A stretch of DNA of 64,000 nucleotides from Saprospirales bacterium (GCA_016711045.1 JADJTT010000002.1:186001-250000); one strand, 5' to 3'; positions 36,149-47,244 are shown, counted from the stretch's first letter. Program-made: numbers and translations. The notes: generated by a model not told the origin, from the sequence alone.

Positions 36149-36994
36149 ATGAGACATATTTGGATACTTATCTTGTTCTTCTCCACCCCACTCTTTTGCC
36201 AAGAGGATCTTAGTCTTGGTTTTAGTGTCGGAATCAGTAACTACCAGGGAGACCTTACCCCTCAAGGGATTTCCAGTTTTGGAAGAACCAGTCCTACCGG
36301 AGCTTTGTTCCTGCGGATATTGCACAGCGATTTTTTCAATACACGCCTGAATATCCAGTACGGTACGGTGGAAGCCCATGACGCAGACGGCGGACCAGGC
36401 CGCGTTTCACGCAATCTCAGCTTCAAGAGCCATATTTGGGAGGCAGCCCTCATCGAAGAGGTCAACCTCCTTGGATTCCATCCCGGCACCCGCCGTTTTT
36501 TCTCGCCCTACCTCTTTGGCGGCGTGGCTGTATTCCATTTCAATCCTACCACCGAATACCTCGGTCAGGTGGTGGAATTGCAGCCTCTGGGCACGGAAGG
36601 ACAAGGTATCCCCGGTTATTCCGGTAAATACAGCCTGTTTCAGGTCGCCATCCCGATTGGGGGTGGGTTAAAACTCGGACTGGGCAAAGATGCTACGCTT
36701 TCTATTGAAGTGGGCGGACGCAAGTTGTTCACCGATTACCTCGACGATGTAAGCGGCCCTTATGCGGATAGCCGGGTATTGCTGAAAGGCAACGGACCGC
36801 TCTCCGCAGCATTGGGCAACCGAATGGGCGAATATTACAATTCCGACCCGGTCAATACGCCCGGCGCTCCACGCGGGAACCCCAAATACCAGGATTGGTA
36901 TTTTTTCTCCACCGTATCCCTGGCCTTTGCATTGGATGGAGATGGGTCGTTGTTCGGACGTAATATGAGGATTATCCCCTGCTTCAAGTTTTAA
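36149..36994 (+). CDS. Outer-membrane beta-barrel protein, DUF6089-like
   Basis: 281 residues. Signal peptide (RHIWILILFFSTPLFCQ), then alternating hydrophobic strands typical of a barrel. The opening LSLGFSVGISNYQGDL and YLFGGVAVFHFNP and the end VSLAFALDGDGSLFGRNMRI fit DUF6089-type barrels of Bacteroidota. The last residue is Phe, the usual signal for insertion by BamA. It sits alone between two giant T9SS adhesins. Partner barrels for such adhesins are usually PorP/SprF family, which this does not resemble, so a link to their export is only a possibility. ATG at 36149. Confidence 0.82.
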   Translation: MRHIWILILFFSTPLFCQEDLSLGFSVGISNYQGDLTPQGISSFGRTSPTGALFLRILHSDFFNTRLNIQYGTVEAHDADGGPGRVSRNLSFKSHIWEAALIEEVNLLGFHPGTRRFFSPYLFGGVAVFHFNPTTEYLGQVVELQPLGTEGQGIPGYSGKYSLFQVAIPIGGGLKLGLGKDATLSIEVGGRKLFTDYLDDVSGPYADSRVLLKGNGPLSAALGNRMGEYYNSDPVNTPGAPRGNPKYQDWYFFSTVSLAFALDGDGSLFGRNMRIIPCFKF

Positions 36995-37057
36995 CGTACA
37001 AAAAAGAAGGAGGCTGTCTCAAAGGTTTTTGAGACAGCCCCCTTCTTTTTGTACGTT
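36993..37057. terminator. Long bidirectional hairpin terminator
   Basis: AACGTAC and its complement close a 65-base hairpin containing AAAAAAGAAGG/CCTTCTTTTT and GGCTGTCTCAAA/TTTGAGACAGCC. It overlaps the stop codons of both convergent genes (barrel and 3,387-residue adhesin). Confidence 0.88.
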
Positions 37058-40000
37058 ACCGGACTAGTGTCACATCTCCTTCAAATAATTCGGTTCGGCC
37101 GTCGATGAACTCGATCTCCGCAAACCAGGCGAAAACCGCCGGGTCCATCGGTTGACCACGAAATACCCCATCCCAGCCAAATGCCGGGTTGTTGGGTTGG
37201 AAATGGTAATATTCATACACCGTTTCTCCCCAGCGGCTGAACACGAGGAAGGACTTGATCTCTTTTATCCCTTCCGGCTTGGCGAAGATGTAGAAGAAGT
37301 CATTCTCCCCATCTCCATTCGGCGAGAAGATATTGGGCACATAGACCGCCGGGCGCTTATCCAACAGGATCTGCACTGCCGCCGCCGCCGGACAGCCGTC
37401 GTCGTTGATCACTTCCACCTGATACGTGATGCTCTGCAACGGACTGGCAATCGGCGCCAGGCAATCCGTACAACTCAGGCCTGTAGCCGGCCACCAGGTG
37501 ATCAACTGGATCTCATCCTCCGGAATATTTACCAGCGCCTGAAGCTGCACAGATTCACCCAATTGCATCTGGATAATGCCTTCCAACGCAATCTCCACCG
37601 GGATGGGCGATACAATGGTCTGGGATTCGGGAAAGGTCTCGCATCCCAGGGCATCCTGTACCACAATGGTGTATGTCCCCGCGTTCAGATTGAAGAACAG
37701 CGGATTGGACTGGAATGTATTGCCCCCATCGATCGAATATACATAGGGGGGAGTACCTCCCAACACACTCAGGATCTCTATTTGTCCTTTATCTCCATAA
37801 CAAAGAGGTTGTTCGGGAATAAAATCCGGATTGGCCGGCACATTCTCCGTCACGACCACCTCATCGCTTGCCGCACAACCGTTTTGGAGGTTGGTGACAA
37901 AAAGCTGGTAGGTCCCTCCACTCCCGATTGCCGGCGCCAGCGTGTTGCTGCCCGTAACGAGCTGTCCGTTACTGGTCGACCACTGCAATTGCAGGTTGTT
38001 GGTTGCGGCACTGACCGTGCCGTTCAGGTAGGCGATATCTTCAAAGCAAGGCAGGGTAAACCCTTCTCCGGCATCTACTGTCGGCGCCGCCACGTCCTGT
38101 ATTACCTGAACCGAACTGACCGCAGTGCAGCCATTAATGGCATTCAGAATGGTCAGGGTATACAAACCGGGCTGATCGACCATTGGGGTAAGGGTCTGTG
38201 CGCCGGAAAGAATATTCCCATTCGAAGTGACCCAGTTGGGCGCAAAATTGGACCCGCTATCGGAAGACAGCGCATTGAGCGATACCGTCTCCTGCACACA
38301 GGTCAGAATGCCCGGACTACCGATCAGGACCAGCGGAGGAACCGTATTTTCCCCAACCACTACCTGATCAATGGTGGAGCAGCCATTTTCCTGGTCGACA
38401 ACGGTCAATTGGTACACCCCCGGTTCGTTAATTACCGGATTTAAAGTGTTCGCTCCGGAAAGGATATTCCCGTTTTGGGTCATCCAGGTATAAGCCAGGT
38501 CAGTGCTGTTGCCACTGGCAGTGCCGCTCAACTGCATGGTGATTACCGCACAGGTCAGGTCGCCTGCTGTGCCGGCTTCTGCAGCAGGCGCGATGATGTT
38601 TTGCATGACATCCACCGAGGTGGTCGTACTGCACCCGTTAAATTCATTGAGTACCGTCAGGGTGTATTGCCCGGGTTCGTCGACCTGAGGCATAAGCGTG
38701 CCTGCTCCGGAGAGGATATTGCCGTCGGGGGTCGTCCAGGTATAGTCGTAAATACCTCCCGAACTGGACCCCGTACCATTGAGCATCAGCGAGGGCACTG
38801 CGCAGGTCAGGATGCCGGGAGTCGAAGCCACGGCGAGCGGCGCAGCAACATCCTGATTGACCAGCACATTATCCACCGAACTGCATCCGTTCTCCTGGTT
38901 GGTTACCAGAATTTGATACGTGCCGGGCAAATCGATCGCAGGCGCCAGGGTGGTAGCTCCGGAAAGGATATTCCCATTGGCTGTCGACCACTGGTACGTA
39001 TAGGGCAATCCAGCAGAAGAGCCCACTCCGTTCAATTGCAATTGCTGCACGGCACAGGTAAGCAGCGCTTGCGGCCCGGCCTCTGCCGCTGGGGCAATGG
39101 TATCAATCGGCACGTCCACCTCCCCGGTCGTCACGCAATCGTTGTTGGTATTAGTCACCACCAACGTGTAGGTGCCCGGTTGGTTAACCACCGGATTCAG
39201 GGTATTTCCGCCGGAAAGGATATTCCCGTCAGGAGTCGTCCAGTTGTATACAAAATTCGAGCCCACATCCGAGCCTGTACCATTGAGTGGAATGGCAGGT
39301 ACCGCACAGGTCAGCGGATCTGCCGTGCCGGCTACCGCTACAGGGTACGAAACCCCTGTGGTGATAACGACCTGATCGGTGGTGCTGCACCCGTTGTCCA
39401 GATTAAACACCTCCAGTTCGTAGATCCCGGCCGAGTCGATCACCGGAGTCAGGGTATTTGCTCCGCTGAGAATGTGGCCATCTGTCGTGGTCCAGGTATA
39501 GGTAAAATTGCTGCCCGGACTCCCGTCGCCACTCAACTGAACAACGACGAGCGAACAGGTCAGTTCCGAAGTGGGGCCCGCTTCGGCCAGTGGTTCCACA
39601 AAGTCATCCACCACCAGCACTTCACTGCTCGTTACACAATAATTAACCGTATTGGTCACCGTCAGCAAGTAGGTGCCTGGAGCATCCACTTCGGGAATAA
39701 CTGAATTTTCTCCGTTGAGAATATTCCCGTCAGGAGTAGTCCATGTGTAGGTGAATTCGTTGCCGAAAGAGGAGCTACCGCCATCGAGCTGGATTTGCGG
39801 GTTATAGCAATTCAGCAAGCCCTCCGGCCCGGCATTCGCTACCGGGTAGACCTGGTCTTGTGCGATGAGCACACTGACAGTATTGGGGCAACCATTCTGT
39901 TCGTTCGTAATGGTCAGCAGATACAACCCACCTTGGTCTACCACAGGAGTAGGGGTATCGCTACCGCTCAAAATATTTCCGTCAGTGGTCGTCCACAGAT

Positions 40001-43000
40001 ACGCCATCGGGGCGCCACCTGCGTTGCCGGATCCGGAAAGGGTCCACACCGTATCGGCACAGTTTATGATTCCTTCCGGGCCTGCATCGGCCAGGGGTAT
40101 GGCAAAATCGGAGTCTACCAGGGTTTGGGTTTCCGAACTACACCCGTTCTGGTTGTTCATGACCGACAGCACGTATAGGCCTGGTTGGTCGACCGAGGGA
40201 TTAAGTGTGTCGTCATTTCCCGTAAAATTCCCACCCTGGGTAGTCCAGGTGATCGAAATATCCGGCAAGCTACCCGCAGAGGCACTTAGGCTGATCTCCG
40301 GACTATAACAATTCAACTGTTCCGGATTGGCTATCGCCAGGAGCGGCGCCACGGTATCCGGCAGGATCTGCACGGTTTGGTTGGTCACACAGAAATTGAG
40401 CGTGTCGTTGATCGTCAGGGTGTACGTTCCCGGCATATCGACCACCGGCATCAGGGTTTCTGTACCACTGAGGAAGTTCCCGTTGGGCGTCGTCCAGGTA
40501 TAAATAAAGTTATCTCCTTGCGAGCTTCCCGAACCGTCGAGCGTGACCGTTGAAAAGACGCAGTTGTAGGGATTGGAAGGCGCTACATCCGCGACAGGCA
40601 ACCCGACATCCTGGGTGATCTCGACAGTAGCATCTGAAGTACAATGGTTGATCGTATCGGTCACGATGATCGTGTAAAGGCCCGGTTCGTTCACCACCGG
40701 AGTCAGGGTTCCCTGTCCGCTGATCACGTTGCCGGCCACCGTATTCCATACGTATTCAAACCGGTCTACATTCCCGGTAGCCACCGCCTGCAACTGGATC
40801 TCGATCAGCGTGCAGGTCAGGTTACCACCGGGACCGGCATCGATCCCAGGCGCTTCGATATCCTGTACCACGGTGAGTTGGGTATTGGAAAAACACCCGT
40901 TGAAGCTATTGAGCACGGTAAGGGTATACTGGCCGGGTGCATCTACCTGGGGCAGCAAGGTGTTCTCGCCGCTCAGGATATTGCCGTTTGGCGTAGTCCA
41001 TTCATAGACGATGTCCGCTCCACCCGAAGAAGCTGTGCCATCAAGGGTAATCACCGGATCCAGGCATCCCATTAGTATAGGCTCTGCGGCGGCGGAAACC
41101 GGCACCACCACATCTTCATCGATCACCACTACATCGGATGATTGACAGGTGTTATCCACGTTGAACACCTGCAGGGTATACGTGCCAGGGGCATCGATTT
41201 GCGGAGTGGTTGTATTCGCTCCGGAAAGGATATTTCCATCGGGGGTAGTCCACTGATAGGTCAGTGAAGGGCCCGCATCCGAAGCTGTGCCATCCAGTTG
41301 GAGGTCGGTGACGGTGCAGGTCAGCAGACCATCGGAGCCGGCCGCGGCCTGAGGCACTACTATATCCTGGCTCACCACCACCTGATCCACGCTCGCACAA
41401 CCCGTTGCCGGGTTTACTACATCGAGCACATAAGTTCCTGGTGCGTCGACGACAGGTTGAAGGGTGTTTTGACCGGAGACGAAGTTGCCGTCTGCAGAAG
41501 TCCAGGTAAAATTCAGGTTCGATCCATTGCCTATTGCCGCATTGAGCTGAACTTCTTCAATCGTACAATTCAGTTCGGAAGGCGTATTGAGTGCAATAGA
41601 CGGCAGCACCACGTTTTCCGTCACCACCACCTGTCCTTCGGAAGAACAGTTATTCGATTGGTTGTAAATATTCAGTTGATAGGTTCCGATACTCGACACC
41701 ACCGGATTAAGGGTATTAGCGCCACTGACGATCGCGCCGTCCGGAGTGGTCCAGGTATATACAAATTCAGGCCCGGTGGAAGAAGTGCCGGCATTGAGCG
41801 TGACTTCAGGCGCTGCACAGGTAATAATGCCGGGCGGGGCGATCGCCAGAACGGGGGGATCAATATCTTCGGGAACGGTCACTCCTCCCCCGTTGATACA
41901 TCCGGTCGTGTTATTTACGATGGTCAGTACATACGTTCCGCCTTGATCGACCGTCAGGGTCAATGTCCCTTGGCCACTGACGATATTTCCGTTGGAAGTA
42001 TTCCAGACGAATGACAAGTTGCCCTGGTTAGTCGAGGCGGTCGCATCGATCGTCACCAGAGGAGTAAAGCAATTCACTTCACCCGAAGGAGCAATAGCCA
42101 CAGTGGGGAGCACGGTATTTTGGTCCACCGTCACAAAGGAAGAGGACTGGCATCCATTGGCCGCACTGAATACCGTCAATTGGTACTGCCCGGGAAGGTT
42201 GACCACTGGATTGAGCGTAGTCGCTCCGGAAAGGATGTTCCCATTCGTCGTGGTCCATAAGTAGCTGAAGTTGGGTCCACTGGAGGAACTATTGCCATTC
42301 AGCGAGACGACCGGGTGGATGCAGGTAATGGTTTGCGGCGGCCCTGCATTGGCGACAGGCACGTTTTCATCGACAATGACAGAGGTGGAAGAGCTCGACG
42401 TACACCCGTTCACCGTATTGGTCACTGTAAGTGTATAGGTGCCCGGGGCGTTCACTATGGGGAACAACGTATTGCCGTTGCTGACGATATTCCCGTTGGG
42501 TGTAGTCCATTGGTATGTAAAATTGTTGCCGGAACTGGACCCTGCGCCTATCAGTTGTACTTGACTGATCACACAGGTCAACTCCTGCACGGGCCCCGCA
42601 GTCGCGACAGGTGGTACGAGGTTCGTTGGTACCACTACCGGAAAGGATGCGGTACAATCGTTGTTCGAATTAGTCACGATAAGGGTATAAAGCCCGCCTG
42701 CACCCACGGTGGGTGTCAGGGTGTTGCCTCCGGCGATGATCACCCCTCCGGAGGTGGTCCAGTTATAGCTAAAATTGGGGCCGGTACTGGAGCCTGCCCC
42801 GTTGAGTTGCACCTGGGTTACTGCACAGGTAATGGTAGCCGGCGAGGCCACCACCGCGATCGGTGGGGTGATATTCTGGGTCACTACCACCTGGTCATTG
42901 GCGGTACATCCGTTGGTATTGTTAGTCACCGTAAGGGTATAGGTCCCGGGTTGATTGACGGTAGGGGTTAGCGTATTGCCTCCGCCAATGATCCCCGGAC

Positions 43001-46000
43001 CAGCCCAGATGTAGGAAAATCCCGAACCTGCGCTCGAGCCGGCTCCGTTAAGTTGCAGGGAGGTAGTACCGCAATCCAGTTGGAAAGCAGGCCCAGCTTC
43101 GGCAATGGGCGGGGTTGTGTTCAGCTGTACGTTTACCGAAACCGTGTTCAAACATCCCGTAGTCGTATTCGTCACGGTCAGGGTGTAGTTGCCGGGTTGG
43201 TTGACGACAGGATTTAGTGTAGTTCCCCCACTGACGATACCCGGACCATTCCATTGATAGGTAATATTGGGCCCCGTGCTCGATCCGGCGCCGCTGATCA
43301 CAATGGCAGGGTTGACGCAGGTAATGGCCGGTGCAGTAGCTACCGCATTGGGCAACTGCGTCTGGTCAGGCACGTTTACATTGGTTAATGCCGTACAACC
43401 ATTCGTTGAATTGGTCACGGTAAGGGTGTAGTTGCCTGGCTGGTTGACGGTAGGGGTGAGCGTAGTACCTCCACTTTGTATCCCCGGGCCATTCCACTGA
43501 TAGGAAAAGTTAGGTCCCGTGCTCGAACCCGCACCGTTGATCGTCACCGTAGGGTTGTTGCAGGTAATGGGTGGAGCGGTAGCGGTCGCCACCGGAGGCG
43601 TAATGTCTTGCGGGACGCTCACGGTAGCGGTTTGTGTACACCCATTGCTCGTATTTGTGACTGTAAGTGTATAGGTACCTGGTGCATTGACGGTAGGCGT
43701 GAGCGTAGTACCCCCGCTCACGATGCCCGGTCCGCTCCATTGGTAAACAAAATTGGGGCCGGTGCTTGAACCCGATCCGCTGATCGTGATGGTGGTGTTT
43801 GTGCAGGTCAGAATGCTATTTACGGAGGCTGTAGCCGCTGGCGGCGTCAAATCGGAGTTGACTGTTGCCGTGATGGTAGTGGTACACCCGTTCGCATCGG
43901 TCACCGTTGCCGTGTAGGTACCGGCTGACAATCCAGCGGGATTGGGGCCTGTACCCGAGGGGGTCCACTGATAGGTATACCCCGGTGTACCTCCGCTCGC
44001 AGAAGAAGAAATACTCCCTGTGGGGTGGGTACAATCCACTTGCTGCACATTCGTCACGGACGCGTTGAGCACAGGTGGATCGACCAGGGTTGCGGAAGAA
44101 GTTTGGGAGCACCCATTGGCATCGGTCACTGTCACCGAGTAGGTGCCTGCAGGCAAGCCTGTAGGGTTCTGCATATTATTCCCATTGCTCCAATTCCAGG
44201 TGTAGGGCCCTGTACCATTGACGATACTTACATTGATAGAGCCGTCGCTGGAGCCGTTACAATCGGGGTTCGTAGTTTGTGGAGTGAGTGCAATCTGAGG
44301 TGGGTTGGTCAAGGTCACCGAAGTGGTCTTGGTACATCCATTGGCATCCGTGACCGTGACGGTGTAGGTGCCTGCTGGCAGATTTGTGGGGTTCTGGGAA
44401 TTGCTACCGTTGCTCCAGTTGAAGGAATACGGTGTAGTCCCCCCACCGGGTGTCAGGTTGATAGACCCTGTATTGCCTCCATTACAAACAGGGCTGGTAC
44501 CGGTGGCGGATGCGGTCAGCGCAGGCGGTTGGCTCAGGGTCACGGAGGTGATCTCTGTACACCCGTTCGCATCGGTCACTGTCACCGAATAAGTACCCGC
44601 AGGCAGGTTGGTGGGATTCTGTGTATTGTTACCGTTGTTCCAGTGGAAGGAAAAGGGCGAAGTCCCTCCACCCACGGTCAGGTTAATAGACCCCGTGTTG
44701 GTGCCATTGCAGGGTGGGTCCGTACCTGAAGCGGAAGCTGTCAGATCTGGCGGTTCTGCCAACGTTACCGTGGTGGTTTGGGTACAGCCGTGTGCATCCG
44801 TTACCGTCACTGTATAGGTGCCTGCCGGCAGGTTGGAGGGATCCTGCGTATTATTGCCATTGCTCCAGTTATAGGTATAGGGCGAAGTCCCTCCACCGGG
44901 AGTCAGGTTGATGGAGCCCGTGCTGGCGCCGTTACAACCTGGATCGACGCCCACTGCCGATGCAGTGAGCAAGGGCGGGTCCGTCAACGTAGCGGTAGCT
45001 GTCTGCTCGCAACCGTTGCTGTCGGTTACGGTCACGGAATACGTTCCGGCAGTAAGTCCGGTAGGATCTTCTGAACTACCCCCATTGTTCCAGTTGAAAC
45101 TATAGGGCGAAGTCCCTCCACCGGGAGTCAGGTTGATGGAGCCATTATTGCCGCCGTTACAAGCTGGGTTGGTCACCTGGGTAGTGGCCGTGATGTTAGT
45201 CTGGGTAATGGTCACATTCCCGGAAACCGTTCCCGGACAGTTCCCGGTTGTACTGAGCACCGAGATCAGCGAGACGGTTCCAGGTTGAGAAATGCTTAAA
45301 ATATAAGGATTGTCGGAGGTAATAATCGTCGTCTGAACCCCATTGAGCGAATAGACAAACTGCCACGGACCAACTCCTGTAAAGTTGATGGAGAGATCTA
45401 CCGGACTTTGGTTGCCTTGCGTGCATAGCACTCCACTGCCGCTCAGGGCAGCGGTGGGTGGTTCACCGATCGTGATATTCGCCGAGTCAATAGCTGTATT
45501 GCCACAATCATCGGTTACGGTTACGCTATAGGTCGTAGTCCCGACAGGAGGCGTCACCGTGATGGTCGAAGTATTGGCCCCTGTACTCCAGTTGTAGGTC
45601 AGGGGGCCCGGCACGCCTCCTGTAGCGCCGGGATTCAGCGTGACGGGTTGACTCCCGCATAGCGTTTGATCCGGCAGGTTGAGATTAATGGGAGGAGGGT
45701 CCTGGATCTGCATAATGACCGTCTTTTGACTACACTGGCAGGGAAGTGCAAAGTTGAGAATAATGGTTTCGGCGCCTTCAGTGATGCCGTCCACAATAGC
45801 ATTCACAGGTAGCTGCACGGAGCTCTGCCCTGCAAGAATGGTAACAGATCCTGTCAAGGGCGTATAGTCGGCGCCTGGTGTAGCGGTACCGGAGATGGTA
45901 AAGGTGATCGTCATGGGTAGCGACAAGTCTCCATCCCGGGTGAACAAAAAGTATCCGCCGGTGCAACCCTCATAAATAATGTTAGTGCCTTGAACCGTAC

Positions 46001-47219
46001 CTGTGGGAATCGCAGAGGCCAGGGTACCTGCGGCAAAACTGTTGGCTTCCAGAAAAACCGCAGAATCATAGATGTAATCACCTACATCGGATACCGCCAA
46101 TTTGATGTGATAGGTACTGCAAGGGACCACCACAGCAGTGGCTGTCAACACCTCGGTAAACCCATCATATTGACAGTCGGCGGTAGACGGTGGTCCGGCA
46201 GGTGGGTGCCCATTACAATCCGGATCGTTAGGGATCGGAGGGGGGATATTGGGCACGTAATACGTGGAGTTGGAGTTGTGGTTCACGTTGTTGATCGACA
46301 CCTGCGTACCGTTCGGCAAAACGGCAATATTTTCCGCATTGTTGGAAAATGGCCCATTGATCCCTGGCCCACTTATGAAAAAACCGAATACGTCGTTAAA
46401 CCCGGAACCCACCCATTCACAATATTCTTCCGAAGCAAAAACATACCTGAACGTAACCGTATCATTGGTAGGCGTAAAGTCAAATTCGATTTTGGACGCA
46501 TCGCGGATAACCCCTCCGGCAATCTGTGCCAGGTCTACGTCGCCCCCATTTTGATTATAACTGGTACCAGCGCTGCCCGAGTTGTTGGGACCTGCGGCGG
46601 TAGCGATGTTACCGGAAGAAAGGATGACCCCTGAGGATATCCCGATGGAAGTCATGCCATTCGCAAATGTGCCGCGTTGGTTGGTTGCGCCCTGGGAGGT
46701 CACGCCCATAACTTCAAAGCAATCGCCCCCAATGAGTACGCCGGTGATCAATTGGCTCAGGGGAGTGGCCGTACTGGTCGTTATTGCCGGCGCACGCCCC
46801 GGCTCAATCGGTTTTACGGAAAAAGTTTCTTCCGTCCGGCTGATACTTACATAGACCGGGATCTTGTCGTACCCTTTTTTTGATTCGGTTTTGATCACCA
46901 GGGGTTGACAGGCGGCTGCAGCTTTGATCTTGCCATAGCTCAGTCCTCCGGGCCCGGGGTTGATAAAACTGGTTAAAACGCCATCCTCCCCATATGCCGG
47001 TATCACATTGACCAGGTATGTTTCATCTTTCTCCAACCCACAAAGGGTGACGGCTTCTACTTCATTGGAAATGAAGATCAGAAAACGATCTGCTTTCCCC
47101 TTAAATTCAATGACTTGCTCGTCAGGAGGTGAAGGGGGCTGAAAACTTTGCAGCCCATAAGTAAGGCCAAGCAGGATAAGTACGATTCCAAGCCGAAAAG
47201 GGTGTAAAGTTTTCTTCAT
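37056..47219 (-). CDS. Giant adhesin, 24 Ig-like units, T9SS type B domain
   Basis: About 3,387 residues from the ATG at 47219 (MKKTLHPFRLGIVLILLGL); an in-frame ATG at 47231 would add four residues. Order: signal peptide, N-terminal beta domain, choice-of-anchor L domain (about 150-400; FRYVFASEEYCEWVGSG), Calx-beta-like segment (SGTATPGADYTPL), Ig-like segments, six SprB-type repeats (CNGGNNGSINLTPGGGTSPY type, about 70 residues), 24 units of about 83 residues, one more SprB-like repeat, and the T9SS type B C-terminus (NIFSPNGDGENDFFYIF ... FEGDVTLVR). Nearly every unit has Cys at two fixed positions (LxC and NGC). Surface-exported, probably adhesive. It shares architecture with the pair at 21-36 kb but has more units of both repeat types. 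Confidence 0.93.
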   Translation of the reverse strand: MKKTLHPFRLGIVLILLGLTYGLQSFQPPSPPDEQVIEFKGKADRFLIFISNEVEAVTLCGLEKDETYLVNVIPAYGEDGVLTSFINPGPGGLSYGKIKAAAACQPLVIKTESKKGYDKIPVYVSISRTEETFSVKPIEPGRAPAITTSTATPLSQLITGVLIGGDCFEVMGVTSQGATNQRGTFANGMTSIGISSGVILSSGNIATAAGPNNSGSAGTSYNQNGGDVDLAQIAGGVIRDASKIEFDFTPTNDTVTFRYVFASEEYCEWVGSGFNDVFGFFISGPGINGPFSNNAENIAVLPNGTQVSINNVNHNSNSTYYVPNIPPPIPNDPDCNGHPPAGPPSTADCQYDGFTEVLTATAVVVPCSTYHIKLAVSDVGDYIYDSAVFLEANSFAAGTLASAIPTGTVQGTNIIYEGCTGGYFLFTRDGDLSLPMTITFTISGTATPGADYTPLTGSVTILAGQSSVQLPVNAIVDGITEGAETIILNFALPCQCSQKTVIMQIQDPPPINLNLPDQTLCGSQPVTLNPGATGGVPGPLTYNWSTGANTSTITVTPPVGTTTYSVTVTDDCGNTAIDSANITIGEPPTAALSGSGVLCTQGNQSPVDLSINFTGVGPWQFVYSLNGVQTTIITSDNPYILSISQPGTVSLISVLSTTGNCPGTVSGNVTITQTNITATTQVTNPACNGGNNGSINLTPGGGTSPYSFNWNNGGSSEDPTGLTAGTYSVTVTDSNGCEQTATATLTDPPLLTASAVGVDPGCNGASTGSINLTPGGGTSPYTYNWSNGNNTQDPSNLPAGTYTVTVTDAHGCTQTTTVTLAEPPDLTASASGTDPPCNGTNTGSINLTVGGGTSPFSFHWNNGNNTQNPTNLPAGTYSVTVTDANGCTEITSVTLSQPPALTASATGTSPVCNGGNTGSINLTPGGGTTPYSFNWSNGSNSQNPTNLPAGTYTVTVTDANGCTKTTSVTLTNPPQIALTPQTTNPDCNGSSDGSINVSIVNGTGPYTWNWSNGNNMQNPTGLPAGTYSVTVTDANGCSQTSSATLVDPPVLNASVTNVQQVDCTHPTGSISSSASGGTPGYTYQWTPSGTGPNPAGLSAGTYTATVTDANGCTTTITATVNSDLTPPAATASVNSILTCTNTTITISGSGSSTGPNFVYQWSGPGIVSGGTTLTPTVNAPGTYTLTVTNTSNGCTQTATVSVPQDITPPVATATAPPITCNNPTVTINGAGSSTGPNFSYQWNGPGIQSGGTTLTPTVNQPGNYTLTVTNSTNGCTALTNVNVPDQTQLPNAVATAPAITCVNPAIVISGAGSSTGPNITYQWNGPGIVSGGTTLNPVVNQPGNYTLTVTNTTTGCLNTVSVNVQLNTTPPIAEAGPAFQLDCGTTSLQLNGAGSSAGSGFSYIWAGPGIIGGGNTLTPTVNQPGTYTLTVTNNTNGCTANDQVVVTQNITPPIAVVASPATITCAVTQVQLNGAGSSTGPNFSYNWTTSGGVIIAGGNTLTPTVGAGGLYTLIVTNSNNDCTASFPVVVPTNLVPPVATAGPVQELTCVISQVQLIGAGSSSGNNFTYQWTTPNGNIVSNGNTLFPIVNAPGTYTLTVTNTVNGCTSSSSTSVIVDENVPVANAGPPQTITCIHPVVSLNGNSSSSGPNFSYLWTTTNGNILSGATTLNPVVNLPGQYQLTVFSAANGCQSSSFVTVDQNTVLPTVAIAPSGEVNCFTPLVTIDATASTNQGNLSFVWNTSNGNIVSGQGTLTLTVDQGGTYVLTIVNNTTGCINGGGVTVPEDIDPPVLAIAPPGIITCAAPEVTLNAGTSSTGPEFVYTWTTPDGAIVSGANTLNPVVSSIGTYQLNIYNQSNNCSSEGQVVVTENVVLPSIALNTPSELNCTIEEVQLNAAIGNGSNLNFTWTSADGNFVSGQNTLQPVVDAPGTYVLDVVNPATGCASVDQVVVSQDIVVPQAAAGSDGLLTCTVTDLQLDGTASDAGPSLTYQWTTPDGNILSGANTTTPQIDAPGTYTLQVFNVDNTCQSSDVVVIDEDVVVPVSAAAEPILMGCLDPVITLDGTASSGGADIVYEWTTPNGNILSGENTLLPQVDAPGQYTLTVLNSFNGCFSNTQLTVVQDIEAPGIDAGPGGNLTCTLIEIQLQAVATGNVDRFEYVWNTVAGNVISGQGTLTPVVNEPGLYTIIVTDTINHCTSDATVEITQDVGLPVADVAPSNPYNCVFSTVTLDGSGSSQGDNFIYTWTTPNGNFLSGTETLMPVVDMPGTYTLTINDTLNFCVTNQTVQILPDTVAPLLAIANPEQLNCYSPEISLSASAGSLPDISITWTTQGGNFTGNDDTLNPSVDQPGLYVLSVMNNQNGCSSETQTLVDSDFAIPLADAGPEGIINCADTVWTLSGSGNAGGAPMAYLWTTTDGNILSGSDTPTPVVDQGGLYLLTITNEQNGCPNTVSVLIAQDQVYPVANAGPEGLLNCYNPQIQLDGGSSSFGNEFTYTWTTPDGNILNGENSVIPEVDAPGTYLLTVTNTVNYCVTSSEVLVVDDFVEPLAEAGPTSELTCSLVVVQLSGDGSPGSNFTYTWTTTDGHILSGANTLTPVIDSAGIYELEVFNLDNGCSTTDQVVITTGVSYPVAVAGTADPLTCAVPAIPLNGTGSDVGSNFVYNWTTPDGNILSGGNTLNPVVNQPGTYTLVVTNTNNDCVTTGEVDVPIDTIAPAAEAGPQALLTCAVQQLQLNGVGSSAGLPYTYQWSTANGNILSGATTLAPAIDLPGTYQILVTNQENGCSSVDNVLVNQDVAAPLAVASTPGILTCAVPSLMLNGTGSSSGGIYDYTWTTPDGNILSGAGTLMPQVDEPGQYTLTVLNEFNGCSTTTSVDVMQNIIAPAAEAGTAGDLTCAVITMQLSGTASGNSTDLAYTWMTQNGNILSGANTLNPVINEPGVYQLTVVDQENGCSTIDQVVVGENTVPPLVLIGSPGILTCVQETVSLNALSSDSGSNFAPNWVTSNGNILSGAQTLTPMVDQPGLYTLTILNAINGCTAVSSVQVIQDVAAPTVDAGEGFTLPCFEDIAYLNGTVSAATNNLQLQWSTSNGQLVTGSNTLAPAIGSGGTYQLFVTNLQNGCAASDEVVVTENVPANPDFIPEQPLCYGDKGQIEILSVLGGTPPYVYSIDGGNTFQSNPLFFNLNAGTYTIVVQDALGCETFPESQTIVSPIPVEIALEGIIQMQLGESVQLQALVNIPEDEIQLITWWPATGLSCTDCLAPIASPLQSITYQVEVINDDGCPAAAAVQILLDKRPAVYVPNIFSPNGDGENDFFYIFAKPEGIKEIKSFLVFSRWGETVYEYYHFQPNNPAFGWDGVFRGQPMDPAVFAWFAEIEFIDGRTELFEGDVTLVR

Positions 47220-47244
47220 AGGTAAAACCATTAAAAAATGTCAC

